From positions 558,001 through 622,000 of the forward strand of contig NZ_JAAOYX010000001.1 in assembly GCF_011759605.1 (NCBI RefSeq): a stretch of DNA of 64,000 nucleotides, given 5' to 3'. The notes under the pieces are model-generated. The model saw nothing but the letters and a program-made list of their open reading frames with translations, was not told the DNA's origin and did not search any database. Of this stretch, positions 44,524 through 54,334 are shown one piece after another. Position 1 is the first letter of the stretch; each line of letters begins with the position of its first letter. This stretch comes from Luteibacter sp. SG786 (GTDB lineage Bacteria; Pseudomonadota; Gammaproteobacteria; Xanthomonadales; Rhodanobacteraceae). The position numbers and the translations under genes are program-made.

Positions 44524-44650
44524 GCCGCCAGCGGCACAGTTTTATTAGCCAGCTGCCGCGCGCCGAAGGGGAGGGCTGGTAGGCACACAAGGTCGGGTGC
44601 ATCCAATCGCCGCCGCCACGCGTATCTGTCATGAGCGCACAGGAATCGCG

Positions 44651-45601
44651 ATGGACACTGCTCCGAAAACCCCAAGCCCCATGCCGTCGCTACGGCGGTT
44701 GCGCCAGTGGTTCGACGCCGGCGCGGTCGCGCTGCCGGCGGACGATCCGCGTGCCGACCGCGTCGACTGGCTGCGAGCGGCTCCTTTTCTGGCGATGCAC
44801 CTCGCCTGTGCCGGTGTCATCTGGGTGGGTGCGTCGCCCGTTGCCCTGATCGTCGCGGCGCTGCTTTACGCGGTTCGGATGTTCGCCATCACCGGGTTCT
44901 ACCATCGTTATTTTTCGCATCGCACGTTCCAGACGTCGCGAGGCGTGCAGTTCGCGTTCGCCTTGATAGGCGCCTCCTGCGTGCAGCGCGGGCCGCTTTG
45001 GTGGGCGGCGCATCACCGCCACCACCATCGGCACGCCGATACCGCGCTCGATCCCCATTCGCCTGGCGTGCACGGCTTCGTGTGGAGCCATGTGGCTTGG
45101 TTCCTTACGCCGCGAAACTTCCGCACCGATCTGTCTCGCGTGCCCGACCTGGCGAAATATCCGGAGCTGCGTTGGCTGGACCGATTCGACATCGCCGTTC
45201 CCGTCGGGCTGGCCGTGGGTCTCTACGCGCTCGGCGTCCTGCTCCATCGCGTCGCTCCGCAGCTCGGGACCAGCGGGGGGCAGATGCTCGTCTGGGGGTT
45301 TTTCATTTCCACGGTTGTGCTTTTCCACGCCACCGTGACGATCAACTCCCTGGCGCATCGCTTCGGCAAGCGTCGCTTCGAAACGAGGGACGACAGCCGC
45401 AATAACCTTTGGCTGGCGCTGCTGACCTTTGGCGAGGGTTGGCACAACAACCATCACTTTTTTCCCGGATCCTGCCGCCAGGGCTTCCGCTGGTGGGAAG
45501 TGGATCTCACGTGGTACGGCCTGAAGTTGATGTCGGCCCTTGGGTTGGTGCGCGGACTCAAGCCGGTACCGGCCTGGGTTCTGGCCAGGGCGGGGAGCTG
45601 A
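44651..45601 (+). CDS. acyl-CoA/fatty acid desaturase (delta-9 type)
   Basis: The 316-residue membrane protein has the three histidine boxes of the diiron desaturases: HRYFSH (85-90), HHRHH (121-125) and HNNHH (265-269), with hydrophobic helices between them and an N-terminal cytoplasmic segment. It should introduce a cis double bond into acyl-CoA or phospholipid acyl chains. AGGA lies 6 bases before the ATG. It is separated from chrR by 127 bp and from the FAD gene by three bases, so it leads the lipid operon. Confidence 0.93.
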   Translation: MDTAPKTPSPMPSLRRLRQWFDAGAVALPADDPRADRVDWLRAAPFLAMHLACAGVIWVGASPVALIVAALLYAVRMFAITGFYHRYFSHRTFQTSRGVQFAFALIGASCVQRGPLWWAAHHRHHHRHADTALDPHSPGVHGFVWSHVAWFLTPRNFRTDLSRVPDLAKYPELRWLDRFDIAVPVGLAVGLYALGVLLHRVAPQLGTSGGQMLVWGFFISTVVLFHATVTINSLAHRFGKRRFETRDDSRNNLWLALLTFGEGWHNNHHFFPGSCRQGFRWWEVDLTWYGLKLMSALGLVRGLKPVPAWVLARAGS

Positions 45602-45604
45602 ATC

Positions 45605-46903
45605 ATGCGTATCGCCGTGGTGGGATCGGGCATCGCCGGGCTGGCCTCGGCATGGTTGCTGTCGCGCAGGCACGACGTGACGCTGTTCGAGGCCGGCAGC
45701 TATCTCGGTGGTCATACGCATACGCATGACGTTGAGCAGAACGGCCGCCGTTACCGGGTCGACAGCGGCTTCATCGTGCATAACCCGGATCATTATCCGT
45801 TGTTGACACGCATGTTTGCCGAGCTGGGCGTGGCGTCGCAGCCGACCACGATGAGTTTCTCGGTGCATAGCGAGGCCAGTGGTCTGGAATACAACGCAAG
45901 CACGCTGGACTCGCTATTCTGCCAACGGCGGAATCTGCTCTCGCCGCGCTTCCTGGGAATGGTTCGTGACCTGATGCGGTTCTACCGCGAGGCACCGGCG
46001 CTTCTGTCGCAACAGGACGACACGGTCACGCTGGGTGCCTACCTGGAGCAGGATCGGTACGGCACGGCGTTTCGCGATGAGCATCTGATTCCGATGGCGT
46101 CCGCGCTGTGGTCATCGCCGGCGACGCAGATTCTCCAGTTCCCGGCACGCTACCTCGTGCAGTTCATGGCCAACCACCAGATGCTGCAGGTCAGCGGGCG
46201 CCCGCCATGGCGCGTTGTGCAGGGTGGATCTTCGACCTACGTGGCGGCGCTGCGGGCGCGCTGGTCTGTTCACGAACGACTGAACTGCCGGGTGTTCTCG
46301 GTCCGTCGCGACCACGGCCGCGTTTGCATTCAGAGCGCCGCCGGCGACGAGCATTTCGACCAGGTGGTGCTGGCCTGCCACAGCGACCAGGCGCTGCGCG
46401 TGCTGTCCGACGCGAGCGAGCTTGAGCAATCGATCCTGGGCGCGATGACCTATCAGGCGAACGACACGGTGCTGCATACCGACACCCGCGTTTTGCCTCG
46501 TCGGCGCAAGGCTTGGGCGGCGTGGAATGCCTGGGTGCCGCGCGATGCCGGAGCCGCCTGCAAGGTGAGCTATTGCATGAACCTTCTGCAGGGGATCGAC
46601 TCGACGGAACCGTTCATCGTCACGCTGAACCGAAGCGAGGCCATAGCGCCTGACAAGGTACTGGCACGCATGCGCTACCACCACCCGGTATACACGCGTG
46701 CCTCGGTACATGCGCAGTCGCGCAAAGCTGAGATCCAGGGCAAAAGTGGTACCTGGTTTGCCGGCGCTTACTGGGGCTGGGGATTCCACGAGGACGGTAT
46801 GCGCAGCGCGGTCGAGGTGGCGGCTGCGTTGGGCGTCCGCTGGCCGTCCGGCACGACGGCCGGCGCCGTGAGGGAAGCACACGGGCTGGAGGCGGCGGCG
46901 TGA
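45605..46903 (+). CDS. FAD-dependent amine-oxidase-fold oxidoreductase
   Basis: The 432-residue protein starts with the FAD/NAD-binding motif VVGSGIAGLASAWLL and has FEAGSYLGGHTHTH and a C-terminal FAGAYWGWGFHEDGMRSAVEVA, the pattern of flavin amine-oxidase/desaturase-like proteins that co-occur with DUF1365 and Cfa genes in photo-oxidative-stress clusters. It may oxidise a lipid acyl chain, as flavoproteins of this type are proposed to do in furan fatty acid synthesis. It overlaps DUF1365 by GTGA. Confidence 0.87.
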   Translation: MRIAVVGSGIAGLASAWLLSRRHDVTLFEAGSYLGGHTHTHDVEQNGRRYRVDSGFIVHNPDHYPLLTRMFAELGVASQPTTMSFSVHSEASGLEYNASTLDSLFCQRRNLLSPRFLGMVRDLMRFYREAPALLSQQDDTVTLGAYLEQDRYGTAFRDEHLIPMASALWSSPATQILQFPARYLVQFMANHQMLQVSGRPPWRVVQGGSSTYVAALRARWSVHERLNCRVFSVRRDHGRVCIQSAAGDEHFDQVVLACHSDQALRVLSDASELEQSILGAMTYQANDTVLHTDTRVLPRRRKAWAAWNAWVPRDAGAACKVSYCMNLLQGIDSTEPFIVTLNRSEAIAPDKVLARMRYHHPVYTRASVHAQSRKAEIQGKSGTWFAGAYWGWGFHEDGMRSAVEVAAALGVRWPSGTTAGAVREAHGLEAAA

Positions 46904-47700
46904 CAGCGAAGCCCGCCAGTATGAAGCTCCCATGGGCGAGCGCCCTTTATGAGGGCGTCGTGCGACATCGTCGCCATGCGCCGCATCCGCACGCTTTCAC
47001 CTATCGCATGGCGCAGCTCTATCTGGATCTCGACGAGGTCGAGCACGTCTTCCGCGGACGCTGGTTGTGGTCGGCCACGCACGCCAACGTGGCACAGTTC
47101 CGTCGCAGCGATTACCTCGGCCCCGATGATCTGCCACTGGCCGAGGCCGTGCGCCGTCGCGTCGAACAGGCCACCGGTCGGCGACCGATGGGGCCGATTC
47201 GTCTGCTGACTCACCTGCGCTACTTCGGGTTGGTCTTCAATCCGGTCAGCTTTTACTACTGCTTCGCCGAGGATGGCCAGACCCTGGTCGCGGTGCTGGC
47301 CGAGATTACGAATACCCCCTGGAAGGAACGCCACGCGTATGTACTGCCGGTCGACGGCGCCATCGATCGGGATGGCGCACTGCACTGGCATTTTTCCAAG
47401 ACGTTTCACGTCTCGCCTTTCATGGCAATGGACTGCGAGTACGACTGGCGGCTCAACATGCCGGACGAGCACTTGCGGGTGCACATGAATGTGCTGCGCG
47501 AAGGACGCCGAGAGTTCGATGCCACATTGAGCCTCGAACGGCGCGCACTCTCCCGCGGATCGCTGGCGCGCGTGCTCTGGCGCTACCCCTTGATGACCGC
47601 GCAGGTGGTCGGGGCGATCCACTGGCAGGCGCTTCGGCTCTGGGTGAAACGGAATCCGGTCCACGATCACCCCGCGCTGCATGCGCGTGGTCCCGAATGA
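46900..47700 (+). CDS. DUF1365 family protein
   Basis: The 266-residue product matches DUF1365: ALYEGVVRHRRHAPHPHAFTYRMAQLYLDLDE at the N-terminus, LTHLRYFGLVFNPVSFYYCFAEDG in the middle, and KTFHVSPFMAMDCEYDW. The family has no settled activity but almost always travels with the FAD oxidoreductase and Cfa-type methyltransferase. It starts at GTG inside the previous stop, and the methyltransferase start follows 22 bp after its end. Confidence 0.88.
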   Translation: MTAKPASMKLPWASALYEGVVRHRRHAPHPHAFTYRMAQLYLDLDEVEHVFRGRWLWSATHANVAQFRRSDYLGPDDLPLAEAVRRRVEQATGRRPMGPIRLLTHLRYFGLVFNPVSFYYCFAEDGQTLVAVLAEITNTPWKERHAYVLPVDGAIDRDGALHWHFSKTFHVSPFMAMDCEYDWRLNMPDEHLRVHMNVLREGRREFDATLSLERRALSRGSLARVLWRYPLMTAQVVGAIHWQALRLWVKRNPVHDHPALHARGPE

Positions 47701-47722
47701 CATTGCTTTCCCGAGGTTTGCC

Positions 47723-48991
47723 ATGAACGAGATTGCCACGCCCGTTGCGCAGGAAGCCGCCCCGTTCGGCGCCCTTGACCGCTTCCTGCGCCGGCAGTTG
47801 CTCGGCCGCATGCGCGGGCTGCGCCATGGCCGTCTCGTGCTTCACGACGCCTGCGGTTCGGTGGAGTTTGGCGACCCCGCGGGTGTCCAAACCGATCTGC
47901 AGATCCGTCTTCAAGTGAAGGACCCCGCCTTCTATCGCGCCGTTGCCCGTCGTGGCAGCGTCGGTGCTGGCGAGTCCTATATGGACGGGCAATGGAGTTG
48001 CGACAACCTGGTGGGCCTGATTCAGCTGCTTGTCCGCAATCGCGATCTCCTCGACGGCATGGAAGGCGGGCTGGCGCAACTGGGCGCCGTGGCCCTGCGC
48101 GCCTGGCATGCGCTTCGCCGCAACACGCGCAACGGCAGTCGGCGCAATATCTCTGCGCACTACGATCTGGGCAACGATTTCTTCGCCTTGTTCCTCTCGC
48201 AGGATCTGATGTACAGCTCGGCTATCTGGGACGATCCCGCCGATACGCTGGACACGGCCTCGGCACGCAAGCTCGAACAGATCTGCCGCAAGCTCGACCT
48301 GAAGCCCACCGATCGGGTGATCGAAATTGGCACCGGCTGGGGCGGCTTCGCGCTGTATGCCGCCAGGCACTATGGATGCCATGTCACCACGACGACGATC
48401 TCTCGCGAGCAGTTTGCGTTTGCCAGTAAGCGCGTCGCGGAGGCGGGCGTGGAGGCGCATGTCCAATTGTTGCTCCAGGACTATCGGGACCTCGAGGGCC
48501 AGTACGACAAGCTCGTCTCGATCGAGATGGTGGAGGCGATCGGTGCGCAGTATCTGGATACCTATTTCGAGAAGCTCGGTCACTTGCTCAAGCCCGATGG
48601 GCTGGCGCTGGTGCAGGCGATCACGATCGAGGACCACCGCTACGAGCAGGCCCTGACGTCGGTCGACTTCATCAAGCGCCACGTGTTCCCCGGCAGCTTC
48701 ATTCCGTCGATCAGTGCGTTGATGGCGGCGAAGACCCGTGCCAGCGACCTGGCGCTGATCCGGATGGAGGACTTCGGCGGTTCTTACGCACTCACCCTGA
48801 AGGCATGGCGAGAGCGCTTCATGGCGAAGCTGACGCAGGTTCGGTCGCAAGGGTTCGACGAAAGGTTCATCCGCCTCTGGGAGTTCTATCTGTCCTATTG
48901 CGAAGGCGGGTTCCGGGAGCGCTCGATCGGCGTGGCCCATCTGCTGTTGGCCAAGCACGGCCACCGTCCGGCCGCGCGCGACCTCGGATAA
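47723..48991 (+). CDS. cyclopropane-fatty-acyl-phospholipid synthase family protein, first copy
   Basis: The 422-residue SAM-dependent enzyme has the Cfa layout: an N-terminal lipid-binding domain (about 40-125), NISAHYDLGNDFFALFLSQDLMYSSAIW, the SAM motif VIEIGTGWGGFALYAA, and YDKLVSIEMVEAIGAQY with the catalytic-region Glu. It should transfer a methyl or methylene group to unsaturated acyl chains. GAGG lies seven bases before the ATG. It is in the middle of the sigma/ChrR-linked operon. Confidence 0.92.
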   Translation: MNEIATPVAQEAAPFGALDRFLRRQLLGRMRGLRHGRLVLHDACGSVEFGDPAGVQTDLQIRLQVKDPAFYRAVARRGSVGAGESYMDGQWSCDNLVGLIQLLVRNRDLLDGMEGGLAQLGAVALRAWHALRRNTRNGSRRNISAHYDLGNDFFALFLSQDLMYSSAIWDDPADTLDTASARKLEQICRKLDLKPTDRVIEIGTGWGGFALYAARHYGCHVTTTTISREQFAFASKRVAEAGVEAHVQLLLQDYRDLEGQYDKLVSIEMVEAIGAQYLDTYFEKLGHLLKPDGLALVQAITIEDHRYEQALTSVDFIKRHVFPGSFIPSISALMAAKTRASDLALIRMEDFGGSYALTLKAWRERFMAKLTQVRSQGFDERFIRLWEFYLSYCEGGFRERSIGVAHLLLAKHGHRPAARDLG

Positions 48992-49002
48992 GGGGCGTTC
49001 CC

Positions 49003-49785
49003 ATGAGCATCGGGTGGCAATGTCTGATTCTGTGGCTGTCGGCGGCGACGGTCATGACCCTCGGTTGGCAGTGGCAGCGCAGTCGCTCCAATGCCGGTAT
49101 CGTCGACGTGCTCTGGGCAGCAGGCGTAGGTGCCGGCGCCGTGTTCATGGCGCTCTCCGGCAGCGGTGCGCCGGTGACCCGGGCAGTGCTGGCGATCCTC
49201 GGCGGCGCGTGGGGTATGCGCCTGGCCCGCCATCTGTGGAAGCGCGTGCGTGGTGAACCGGAGGACGGTCGCTACAAGCACCTCCGTACGCACTGGAATG
49301 GCGTGCAATGGAAGTTCTTCGCCTTCTTCCAGTTCCAGGCGTTGCTGATCGTGCTCTTCGCGCTGCCTTTCGCCGCGGTGGCAGGGAACCCGCAGACGTC
49401 CCTCCCATGGCTGGCGGCAGGTGCTGCCGTCTGGGTGCTCAGTGTGGTCGGCGAGTCGGTAGCCGATGGGCAGCTGGCACGTTTTCGCGCGGACCCGGCG
49501 AACAAGGGGCGTACCTGCCGTCGGGGCCTGTGGCGGTACTCACGCCACCCGAACTATTTTTTCGAGTGGCTGCACTGGTTCGCCTACGTCTTCCTTGCGG
49601 TCGGCTCGCCTTTCTTCTGGCTGGCGTGGTCCGGCCCGTTGGTGATGTATGTCTTCCTGCGCTGGATCAGTGGGGTGCCGTACACCGAAGCGCAGGCGTT
49701 GCGCAGTCGTGGCGACGAGTACCGCGACTACCAGCGCAGCACACCGATGCTGATTCCCTGGTTTCCCAAGAGGTCGGAACAATGA
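49003..49785 (+). CDS. DUF1295 membrane protein
   Basis: The 260-residue protein has about six hydrophobic helices and the family motif GLWRYSRHPNYFFEWLHWFAY. DUF1295 is related to steroid 5-alpha-reductase and isoprenylcysteine methyltransferase folds, so a lipid reductase or methyltransferase activity is possible but unproven. It starts 11 bp after the first methyltransferase and overlaps the second by ATGA. Confidence 0.88.
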   Translation: MSIGWQCLILWLSAATVMTLGWQWQRSRSNAGIVDVLWAAGVGAGAVFMALSGSGAPVTRAVLAILGGAWGMRLARHLWKRVRGEPEDGRYKHLRTHWNGVQWKFFAFFQFQALLIVLFALPFAAVAGNPQTSLPWLAAGAAVWVLSVVGESVADGQLARFRADPANKGRTCRRGLWRYSRHPNYFFEWLHWFAYVFLAVGSPFFWLAWSGPLVMYVFLRWISGVPYTEAQALRSRGDEYRDYQRSTPMLIPWFPKRSEQ

Positions 49786-50864
49786 ACGTCGCCAACCCCG
49801 CTTCCCACGAACAGCCGAACGAGCGACCGGCCACCGGCCTGCTCGGCATGGCCGAACGCGGCCATCTTCCGGATGCCCTCCTGCGCCAGGGGATTCGACG
49901 TCTCTGCGCGCAACGGCTGCGCGACGAGCGGTCAGGCGGGGTGGACGGGCAGGCGGCTCGCTATGCCGAGCGGATCTCGATGTTGCGGAACAGTCCGCTG
50001 GCGATCCATACCGACGAGGCCAATGCGCAGCATTACGAGTTGCCGCCCGCATTCTTCGAGCTTTGTCTGGGCAAGCGCCTGAAATACTCGGGGTGCTATT
50101 ACCCGCACGGCGACGAAACGCTGGATGAGGCGGAGGAGGCCATGCTTGATCTGTACGGCGAGCGCGCCGAGCTCGCGGATGGCCAGTCCATCCTGGAACT
50201 GGGTTGCGGCTGGGGTTCCCTGACGTTGTGGATGGCACAGCGCTATCCCCATGCCCGGATCACGGCGGTGTCCAACTCGAGTTCGCAACGTGAACACATC
50301 GAAGGGCAGTGTCGCGCGCGGGGTCTGGCGAATGTGCGGGTCGTCACCTGCGACGTGAATACCCTGGAGCTCGATCCCGCCCAGTTCGACCGCTGCGTGT
50401 CCGTCGAGATGTTCGAGCACATGCGCAACTACGACACGCTCATGAAACGCATCGCCTTATGGCTGCGGCCTGGCGGAAAACTGTTCGTGCACATCTTTGC
50501 GCACAGGACCCTGATGTACCCGTTCGAGACCCAGGGCGACGACAACTGGATGGGCCGCCACTTCTTCACCGGTGGCTTGATGCCGGCATCGGACACGCTG
50601 CTGTGGTTCCAGTCTGCCTTGCACATCGAGCAGCGTTGGCATGTCGACGGTACGCATTACCAACGCACCGCCAACCATTGGCTCGCGAATCAGGACGCCC
50701 GGCGCGAGCAGGTCATGCATGTGCTGAGCCAGGCCTACGGTGCGAAGTCGGCATCGCTGTGGTTTCAGCGCTGGCGCATGTTCTGGATGTCGTGCGCCGA
50801 GTTGTTCGGATACGCCGACGGCCAGGAGTGGCTGGTTGCGCATTACCGCTTCGTGCGGCCCTGA
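49782..50864 (+). CDS. Cfa-like SAM-dependent methyltransferase, second copy
   Basis: The 360-residue protein lacks the longer N-terminal domain of the first copy. It has LKYSGCYYPHGDETLDEAEEAM, the SAM motif ILELGCGWGSLTLWMA, and FDRCVSVEMFEHMRNYDTLM. It is closer to the shorter Cfa/coclaurine-methyltransferase-like group, members of which methylate unsaturated acyl chains. Two different enzymes of the same superfamily in one operon suggest successive or alternative methylations. It is coupled to DUF1295. Confidence 0.9.
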   Translation: MNVANPASHEQPNERPATGLLGMAERGHLPDALLRQGIRRLCAQRLRDERSGGVDGQAARYAERISMLRNSPLAIHTDEANAQHYELPPAFFELCLGKRLKYSGCYYPHGDETLDEAEEAMLDLYGERAELADGQSILELGCGWGSLTLWMAQRYPHARITAVSNSSSQREHIEGQCRARGLANVRVVTCDVNTLELDPAQFDRCVSVEMFEHMRNYDTLMKRIALWLRPGGKLFVHIFAHRTLMYPFETQGDDNWMGRHFFTGGLMPASDTLLWFQSALHIEQRWHVDGTHYQRTANHWLANQDARREQVMHVLSQAYGAKSASLWFQRWRMFWMSCAELFGYADGQEWLVAHYRFVRP

Positions 50865-50892
50865 GTCCATTCCCACCCCATAGGAATCCGCC

Positions 50893-51453
50893 ATGAAACT
50901 GCCCCAGGCCCTGCTGCTGGCGTGCGCCGTGATGATCAACACCAGTGCGTGCGCGACCAAATTGCCGCCGATCGACCCGGTGGCCCACGTCGACCTGCAT
51001 CGTTACATGGGTAGCTGGTACGTGATCGCCGCCATTCCCACGCGTTTCGAGAAAGACGCATACGATGCCGTCGAAACCTACACGCTGAAGCCTAATGGCG
51101 AGGTCGCGACCTTGTTCCATTTCCGCAAGGGCAGCTTCGATGGCAAGTTGAAAGAGTTCCGCACCACCGGGATCGTGAAGCCGGGCACCGATAACGCGGT
51201 GTGGGGAGTGCGGGTGTTCTGGCCCCTGAAAGCACAATATGTCGTTGCCTACCTCAAGGACGACTACAGCCAGGTGATCGTGGCCCGGGACGCGCGCGAT
51301 TACGTCTGGGTGATGGCGCGTACGCCAACGATTTCCGAGGCGGACTATGCCGCACTGCTGGGCAAGGTGAAGGCCCTGGGCTATCCGATGGACAAGATCC
51401 GCAAGGTGCCGCAGAGGCCGCGTGGGACCGATCTCGGAACGGGCGCCCGGTGA
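50893..51453 (+). CDS. blc: Blc-like outer-membrane lipocalin
   Basis: The 186-residue product has a lipoprotein signal (MKLPQALLLACAVMINTSAC, Cys20), then the lipocalin GSWYVIA motif and an eight-strand barrel with YTLKPNGEVATLFHF and YVWVMARTP. Blc binds lysophospholipids and fatty acids at the outer membrane and helps membrane repair. It is the last gene of the lipid operon, 28 bp after the second methyltransferase, and a bidirectional terminator follows. Confidence 0.93.
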   Translation: MKLPQALLLACAVMINTSACATKLPPIDPVAHVDLHRYMGSWYVIAAIPTRFEKDAYDAVETYTLKPNGEVATLFHFRKGSFDGKLKEFRTTGIVKPGTDNAVWGVRVFWPLKAQYVVAYLKDDYSQVIVARDARDYVWVMARTPTISEADYAALLGKVKALGYPMDKIRKVPQRPRGTDLGTGAR

Positions 51454-51472
51454 GAGGGGTGGCCGAAAACAA

Positions 51473-51500
51473 AAAAACCAGCAATCGCTTGCTGGTTTTT
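51473..51500. terminator. bidirectional terminator between blc and tRNA-Asn
   Basis: The stem AAAAACCAGCAA / TTGCTGGTTTTT with a TCGC loop has A and T tracts on both sides, so it can serve the lipid operon and the convergent tRNA gene. Confidence 0.85.
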
Positions 51501-51507
51501 CCGAATT

Positions 51508-51584
51508 TGGCGCCCGAAGTTGGACTCGAACCAACGACCCCCTGATTAACAGTCAAGTGCTCTAACCGGCTGAGCTATTCGGGC
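51508..51584 (-). tRNA. tRNA-Asn (GTT)
   Basis: On the minus strand the acceptor stem GCCCGAA / TTCGGGC encloses a normal cloverleaf. The anticodon loop CTGTTAA gives anticodon GTT, and the T arm has GGTTCGAGTCC. The encoded CCA follows a discriminator G. Confidence 0.97.
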
Positions 51585-51631
51585 GGGGAGCCACGTATTT
51601 TGTGGAACTGGCAGGGGGCTGTCAAGCGTCG

Positions 51632-52174
51632 TTAACGCCGCCGCAGGGAGGCCGCGGCGCACACGGCTGCTTCGTCCGGCCGAACGGGGTCCCTATGGAC
51701 CAGGCCGGCATTGCCGACGACCACGGCACGGGCCGTGGCGGGACGCGACGCCACGCAGAGCACGATGCGCTGGTTCGTGCCGTACGCCGCGCCGTGGCGG
51801 GTGAAATGGAACTCATGCCGTCCGGGCGACCGGATGACACGCAGATTTCCCGGCAGGGGTTGCGCCGACACGAGGATGCTCCCCGTTTTACCCTCGTCGA
51901 ACTCGCGAGCCGTCCAGCCCGCGGCCCAATCGGCCGCCGGAGCGCATTCGAGACCGCCGCGGCCGGGGCACACGCGGACGCCGGTATCCCGCCACAGTGC
52001 GGCCGACCGGGCGTGGCGCAGGGTGTCGAGCAGGTGGTCCGTGGCCGCTCCGAGGCGATAGCGGGCAATGGCCTCGTTCATGGCGGGCAGAGCGAGTGCC
52101 GCGGCGGTCGCGGCAATCGCCAGCACCGCCATGAGTTCCGTGAAGGTGAAGCCGGGCGAAGGGCGTGAACGCAT
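51632..52174 (-). CDS. FimT/GspH-like pseudopilin
   Basis: The 180-residue protein has a prepilin leader MRSRPSPG and then [24 protein letters not shown], with Glu at mature position 5, so PilD should process it. The rest is a pseudopilin head with three Cys and conserved [23 protein letters not shown], typical of FimT/GspH minor pilins that prime pilus assembly. No other pilus gene is nearby. The ATG at MRSRPSPG gives the normal leader length; ten additional codons upstream are less likely. Confidence 0.85.
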   Translation of the reverse strand: MRSRPSPGFTFTELMAVLAIAATAAALALPAMNEAIARYRLGAATDHLLDTLRHARSAALWRDTGVRVCPGRGGLECAPAADWAAGWTAREFDEGKTGSILVSAQPLPGNLRVIRSPGRHEFHFTRHGAAYGTNQRIVLCVASRPATARAVVVGNAGLVHRDPVRPDEAAVCAAASLRRR

Positions 52175-52305
52175 GGGCCAAGAGGGCAGCGACAGGGCCA
52201 CCAACCATGTCTGGGACGAATACGATCGGCCTGTCGGTGCCCTACATCACAGCACGTAGGCGCCAGCGCTTTAAACTCGACCTCCGAACCAGCATATCGT
52301 CAGCC

Positions 52306-54330
52306 ATGACCGATCGCTTCCAGCTCGTTTCCCCGTACAAGCCCTCCGGCGACCAGCCCGAGGCCATCACCCGCCTCGCCGAGGGCTTCGAGGCCGGCCT
52401 GGCCGCGCAGACCCTGCTCGGCGTGACCGGCTCCGGCAAGACCTTCACGATCGCGAACGTGATCGAGAAGATCCAGAAGCCCACCATCGTCCTGGCGCCG
52501 AACAAGACCCTCGCGGCGCAGCTCTATGGCGAGTTCAAGGAATTCTTCCCGCACAACGCGGTGGAGTACTTCGTCAGCTACTACGACTATTACCAGCCGG
52601 AAGCCTACGTGGTTGCCTCGGATACCTTCATCGAAAAGGATTCGAGCATCAACGACCACATCGAGCAGATGCGGCTGGCCGCCACGAAGGCGCTGCTGTC
52701 CCGGCGCGACTCGCTGATCGTCGCCACGGTCTCGGCCATCTATGGCCTGGGCGATCCTGAGGACTACATGAGCCTTCGCCTCATCCTCTCGCGAGGCGAG
52801 CATATCGAGCAGCGCGCGCTGATCCGCCAGCTCACCGAATTGCAGTACGTGCGCAACGAGATGGAACTGCGGCGCGGTACCTATCGCGTGCGCGGTGAAG
52901 TGATCGATGTGTTCCCCGCCGAGTCGGAGTCCGAGGCGCTTCGCATCGAGCTGTTCGACGGCGACGTGGAGAACCTGTCGCTGTTCGATCCGCTCACCGG
53001 CGAGGTGCTGCGCAAGGTGCCGCGCTACACCGTGTATCCGAAGACGCATTACGCGAGCACGCGCCAGAGCGTGTTGAACGCGATGGAGACGATCAAGATC
53101 GAGCTGTCCGAACGCCTGGAGCAGCTGTACCGCGACAACAAGCTGGTGGAGGCGCAGCGTCTGGAGCAGCGCACCCGCTTCGATCTGGAAATGATGGCCG
53201 AAGTGGGCTTCTGCCAGGGTATCGAGAACTACTCGCGCCACATGACCCGCCGCGGCCCGGGCGAACCGCCGCCGACACTGTTCGACTACCTACCACCGGA
53301 CGCCCTGATGGTGGTGGACGAATCGCACGTGACCGTTCCGCAGCTGGGTGCCATGTACAAGGGCGACCGCTCGCGCAAGGAAACGCTGGTGGAATTCGGT
53401 TTCCGTCTGCCCTCCGCGATGGACAATCGGCCCCTGCGCTTCGAGGAATGGGAGCGCCGCGCGCCGCGCGCCATCTACGTGTCCGCCACCCCGGCGAAGT
53501 ACGAGCTGGAGCGCTCGGACGACAACGTGGTGGAACTCGTCGTGCGTCCCACGGGGCTCATCGATCCCGAGGTGGAAGTGCGCCCGGTGCGCACCCAGGT
53601 GGACGACCTGCTTGGCGAGATACACAAGCGTGTGGCCATGGGCGACCGCGTGCTGGTTACGACGCTGACGAAGCGCATGGCGGAAAACCTCACCGATTAC
53701 CTCTCCGAGCACGACGTGAAGGTGCGCTACCTGCACGCCGACATCGACACGGTCGAGCGCACGGAGATCATTCGCGACCTGCGCCTGGGTGAGTTCGACG
53801 TGCTGGTGGGCATCAACCTCCTGCGCGAAGGCCTCGACATGCCCGAGGTGTCGCTCGTGGCGGTGCTCGACGCCGACAAGGAAGGCTTCCTGCGTTCCAC
53901 CCGGTCGCTCATCCAGACGATCGGCCGTGCGGCCCGCAACGTGCGCGGCAAGGCCATTCTTTACGCCGACGAGATCACGGGCTCGATGAAAGAAGCCATG
54001 GACGAGACGGCCCGCCGCCGCGAGAAGCAGGTGGAGTACAACGCGGCGCACGGCATCACCCCGAAGACAGTGGTCCGCCGCATCGCCGACATCATGGAAG
54101 GCGCACGCGCCGACGTGGGTTCGCGGGGTGGCAAGGGCAGGAAGGGCAAGGAGACGAAGAAGGTTGCCGAGGAGGCCACGGACTACGGCGCGCTGAGTCC
54201 GGAGCAGGTTGGCTCGACGATCAAGAAACTCGAGGCCCGCATGTACAAGCATGCCCAGAACCTGGAGTTCGAGGAGGCCGGCAAGCTCCGCGACGAAATC
54301 CACCGCCTGCGCGAAAGGGCCCTGCGCTGA
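52306..54330 (+). CDS. uvrB: excinuclease ABC subunit B
   Basis: UvrB checks damage delivered by UvrA and recruits UvrC in nucleotide-excision repair. The 674-residue protein has Walker A GVTGSGKT (39-46), the beta-hairpin [11 protein letters not shown], the helicase motifs ([37 protein letters not shown]) and a C-terminal UVR motif. The ATG at [21 protein letters not shown] is the family start. No LexA box was recognised upstream. A pair of 33-bp repeats follows the stop. Confidence 0.98.
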   Translation: MTDRFQLVSPYKPSGDQPEAITRLAEGFEAGLAAQTLLGVTGSGKTFTIANVIEKIQKPTIVLAPNKTLAAQLYGEFKEFFPHNAVEYFVSYYDYYQPEAYVVASDTFIEKDSSINDHIEQMRLAATKALLSRRDSLIVATVSAIYGLGDPEDYMSLRLILSRGEHIEQRALIRQLTELQYVRNEMELRRGTYRVRGEVIDVFPAESESEALRIELFDGDVENLSLFDPLTGEVLRKVPRYTVYPKTHYASTRQSVLNAMETIKIELSERLEQLYRDNKLVEAQRLEQRTRFDLEMMAEVGFCQGIENYSRHMTRRGPGEPPPTLFDYLPPDALMVVDESHVTVPQLGAMYKGDRSRKETLVEFGFRLPSAMDNRPLRFEEWERRAPRAIYVSATPAKYELERSDDNVVELVVRPTGLIDPEVEVRPVRTQVDDLLGEIHKRVAMGDRVLVTTLTKRMAENLTDYLSEHDVKVRYLHADIDTVERTEIIRDLRLGEFDVLVGINLLREGLDMPEVSLVAVLDADKEGFLRSTRSLIQTIGRAARNVRGKAILYADEITGSMKEAMDETARRREKQVEYNAAHGITPKTVVRRIADIMEGARADVGSRGGKGRKGKETKKVAEEATDYGALSPEQVGSTIKKLEARMYKHAQNLEFEEAGKLRDEIHRLRERALR

Positions 54331-54334
54331 GGCA

